Assembly: GCA_031278135.1 (NCBI GenBank)
Contig: JAITKY010000008.1
Span: 1 to 7,998, forward strand
DNA: 7,998 bases
Source: Prevotellaceae bacterium
GTDB taxonomy: Bacteria; Bacteroidota; Bacteroidia; Bacteroidales; UBA932
Direction: 5' to 3'
Shown here: positions 6,749-7,998 of the stretch, piece by piece
Layout of the letters: every line of letters starts with the position of its first letter
Position numbering within the stretch: the stretch's first letter is position 1
Program-made: the position numbers and the translations under genes
Notes under the pieces: generated by a model
What the model was told of the DNA's origin: nothing
Databases searched by the model: none
Seen by the model: the letters and a program-made list of their open reading frames with translations, nothing else

Positions 6749-7042
6749 TTATTTATCCGAATCGTCGGATTTTTTCGGTTTTTTCATTATTGCATACACT
6801 TCAAATGCAAAACCCAAAACTACGATTATCGACGAGAGGTCGATTCGCCGGAAGCTGAAAAGTTCTTCTTCCTTAAACACATTAGGGTCGTCGGAACCGC
6901 CTCCGACCATCAATATAAATCCCAGAACGATGATACCCAATCCTGCGAGCATCAGTTTGTAATTTTCTGCCGGAATAGCAAAACCTGTTTTCGGAGAGGT
7001 TTCTTCCTTGGCATACTTTCCTGTTTTATTTTTATTTGCCAT
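6749..7042 (-). CDS. DUF3098 family small membrane protein
   Basis: This 97-residue protein has a charged N-terminal tail (1-28), a first membrane segment (about 29-46), a short loop with GGGSDDPNVF (47-56) and FSFRRI (62-67), a second membrane segment (about 68-85), and a charged Lys/Asp tail. This matches DUF3098, an uncharacterised Bacteroidota family that I know to sit regularly between ftsX and uppP. The two-helix layout and context suggest an inner-membrane accessory protein tied to division or wall-precursor recycling, but no function is established. The ATG at 7042 lies 15 bases after the ftsX stop, consistent with co-transcription. Confidence 0.9.
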   Translation of the reverse strand: MANKNKTGKYAKEETSPKTGFAIPAENYKLMLAGLGIIVLGFILMVGGGSDDPNVFKEEELFSFRRIDLSSIIVVLGFAFEVYAIMKKPKKSDDSDK

Positions 7043-7057
7043 ATTTTATGATATTTA

Positions 7058-7939
7058 TTATCCTTCCCATAAATCGTCGGCGCCGATTTTTGTGTATTTC
7101 GTTACTATTATATATGTAGAAATGAAATTTATCAACGACCCAAGTACAAGCATCATAGAGAATAATGCGCCGAACATTTTTGCATCTGTAAGTTCAAGTA
7201 TATTAGAGAAATCATTTTTCAGAATCATTATCAGTCCCAATAAAAGAAAGATGGCTATAACGCCCGAAATCAGTCCCTGCCAGACGCTTGCGGCAAGGAA
7301 GGGGGTACGTATAAACGTTGTATTGGCTCCGACAAGTTTCATGGTGTTAATCAGAAACCGCTTGGAGTATATCGCCAGACGGATTGTATTGTTTATCAAA
7401 AATACGGAGATGAACAGCAGTAAGCCGACGAATATAAGTATGATTATGCTTACGTTTTTTGTGTTGGCGGCAACCTGTTCAAAGAGCGATTTGTGATACA
7501 TGACTTCTTTAACGCCCTGTATTTTTTTAATTTCGATCAATATCGGTTCGATTCTTTCCACCGAAAAATACTCGCTTTTCAAACTGATCTCGATTCTTGA
7601 CGAGACAGGATTTTCGTCGAGTAGTTTAATGAAATCGACGCCAAGTTCACCGCTCATTTCTTCGGCAATCTCGTCTTTGGATTTATACTTCACTTTACCG
7701 ACAAACTCTTTCAATTCGATTATAGCTAAAACCCGCATAGCGCTTCTGTCCGTTATAGAATCTTCCAGCTTCACCGACACGGTTATTTGATTGCGTATGG
7801 TTTCCGGCAAACGGTTCAGGTTATACACCAAAATCCCGACAACGCCTAATAAAAACAAAACTAATGCTGTGCTTATGACTGAAGAAAGGTACGATGTCTG
7901 CAACCTGCTTGAAACGATTTTTTTTACTTTCAATGACAT
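7058..7939 (-). CDS. ftsX: Cell division protein FtsX (ABC-type permease subunit)
   Basis: The 293-residue protein has the FtsX layout: a short basic cytoplasmic start, a first membrane helix (about 20-40), a periplasmic domain (about 43-160), then three more helices (about 163-183, 217-240, 262-285). The signature LINNTIRLAIYSKRFLIN, followed by MKLVGA, lies after helix 2. FtsX pairs with the ATPase FtsE and activates peptidoglycan hydrolases at the septum. The ATG at 7939 is preferred to an in-frame TTG eight codons upstream, because family sequence starts at MSLKVKK and the TTG overlaps the promoter-like element. The leader carries nine A residues just before the ATG and no Shine-Dalgarno site. 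ftsE is not adjacent within the window, which is usual in Bacteroidota. Confidence 0.95.
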   Translation of the reverse strand: MSLKVKKIVSSRLQTSYLSSVISTALVLFLLGVVGILVYNLNRLPETIRNQITVSVKLEDSITDRSAMRVLAIIELKEFVGKVKYKSKDEIAEEMSGELGVDFIKLLDENPVSSRIEISLKSEYFSVERIEPILIEIKKIQGVKEVMYHKSLFEQVAANTKNVSIIILIFVGLLLFISVFLINNTIRLAIYSKRFLINTMKLVGANTTFIRTPFLAASVWQGLISGVIAIFLLLGLIMILKNDFSNILELTDAKMFGALFSMMLVLGSLINFISTYIIVTKYTKIGADDLWEG

Positions 7940-7960
7940 ATTTTTTTTTATAAAACGCTG

Positions 7961-7968
7961 CAAAGGTA
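7961..7968 (-). promoter_or_regulatory. Bacteroidota -7 promoter element before ftsX
   Basis: On the minus strand the bases read TACCTTTG, an exact match to the TAnnTTTG -7 consensus of the Bacteroidota primary sigma factor. The expected start of transcription is a few bases downstream (near 7954), leaving a leader of about 15 bases, A-rich, before the ftsX ATG at 7939. The matching -33 TTTG element is not clear in the AT-rich bases upstream. It would drive ftsX and probably the six genes behind it. Confidence 0.6.
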
Positions 7969-7998
7969 AATTTTTCTTTTGAATCTCATACAGTAATG

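Noticed and set aside
7940..7963. Longer ftsX start (TTG)
   Set aside because: The TTG overlaps the TACCTTTG promoter element, and the added residues come from the A-rich leader.
1..7998. CRISPR array, tRNA or rRNA gene, or defence system
   Set aside because: I found no regularly spaced repeats, no cloverleaf or conserved rRNA segment, and no defence-family motifs on either strand; every intact gene belongs to a known housekeeping or conserved family.

Overview
The window looks like a chromosomal segment of a Bacteroidota member, most likely Bacteroidales. The evidence is the gene order ftsX - DUF3098 - uppP, a TAnnTTTG-type promoter before ftsX, A-rich leaders in place of Shine-Dalgarno sites, a Bacteroidales-type DNA/RNA endonuclease tail, and transposase remnants resembling those of this phylum. 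Most of it is housekeeping sequence, and I see no defence system, CRISPR array, prophage or new multi-gene system.

Left part (1-2505, + strand): the last 50 codons of a DNA/RNA non-specific endonuclease end at 153. About 680 bases without an intact gene follow. They hold a long imperfect inverted repeat (319-417) and, on the minus strand, what looks like the decayed first ORF of an IS3-type transposase (525-709). Then comes a complete fhs (832-2505), formate-tetrahydrofolate ligase, apparently transcribed alone.

Middle (2506-3031): a short AT-rich spacer, an N-terminal fragment of an IS1634-like transposase (2687-2872), and a strong small hairpin preceded by a 10-base direct repeat (2941-2994).

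Right part (3032-7939, - strand): seven tightly spaced genes read leftwards: ftsX, a DUF3098 membrane protein, uppP, dtd, trpG, trpD, trpC. Gaps are 15, 42, 14, 32 and 0 bases, and trpD/trpC overlap by one base, so one long transcript is plausible. A promoter match sits just before ftsX. The first three genes serve the envelope (divisome activation of wall hydrolases; recycling of undecaprenyl phosphate). dtd is a translation proofreading enzyme. trpG-trpD-trpC carry out the glutamine-amidotransferase, phosphoribosyl-transfer and indole-ring-closure steps of tryptophan synthesis.

The most notable points are the incomplete trp set (no trpE, trpF, trpB or trpA here) placed behind a cell-envelope operon, the long inverted repeat, two transposase fossils flanking fhs, and a C8 tract directly before the dtd start.
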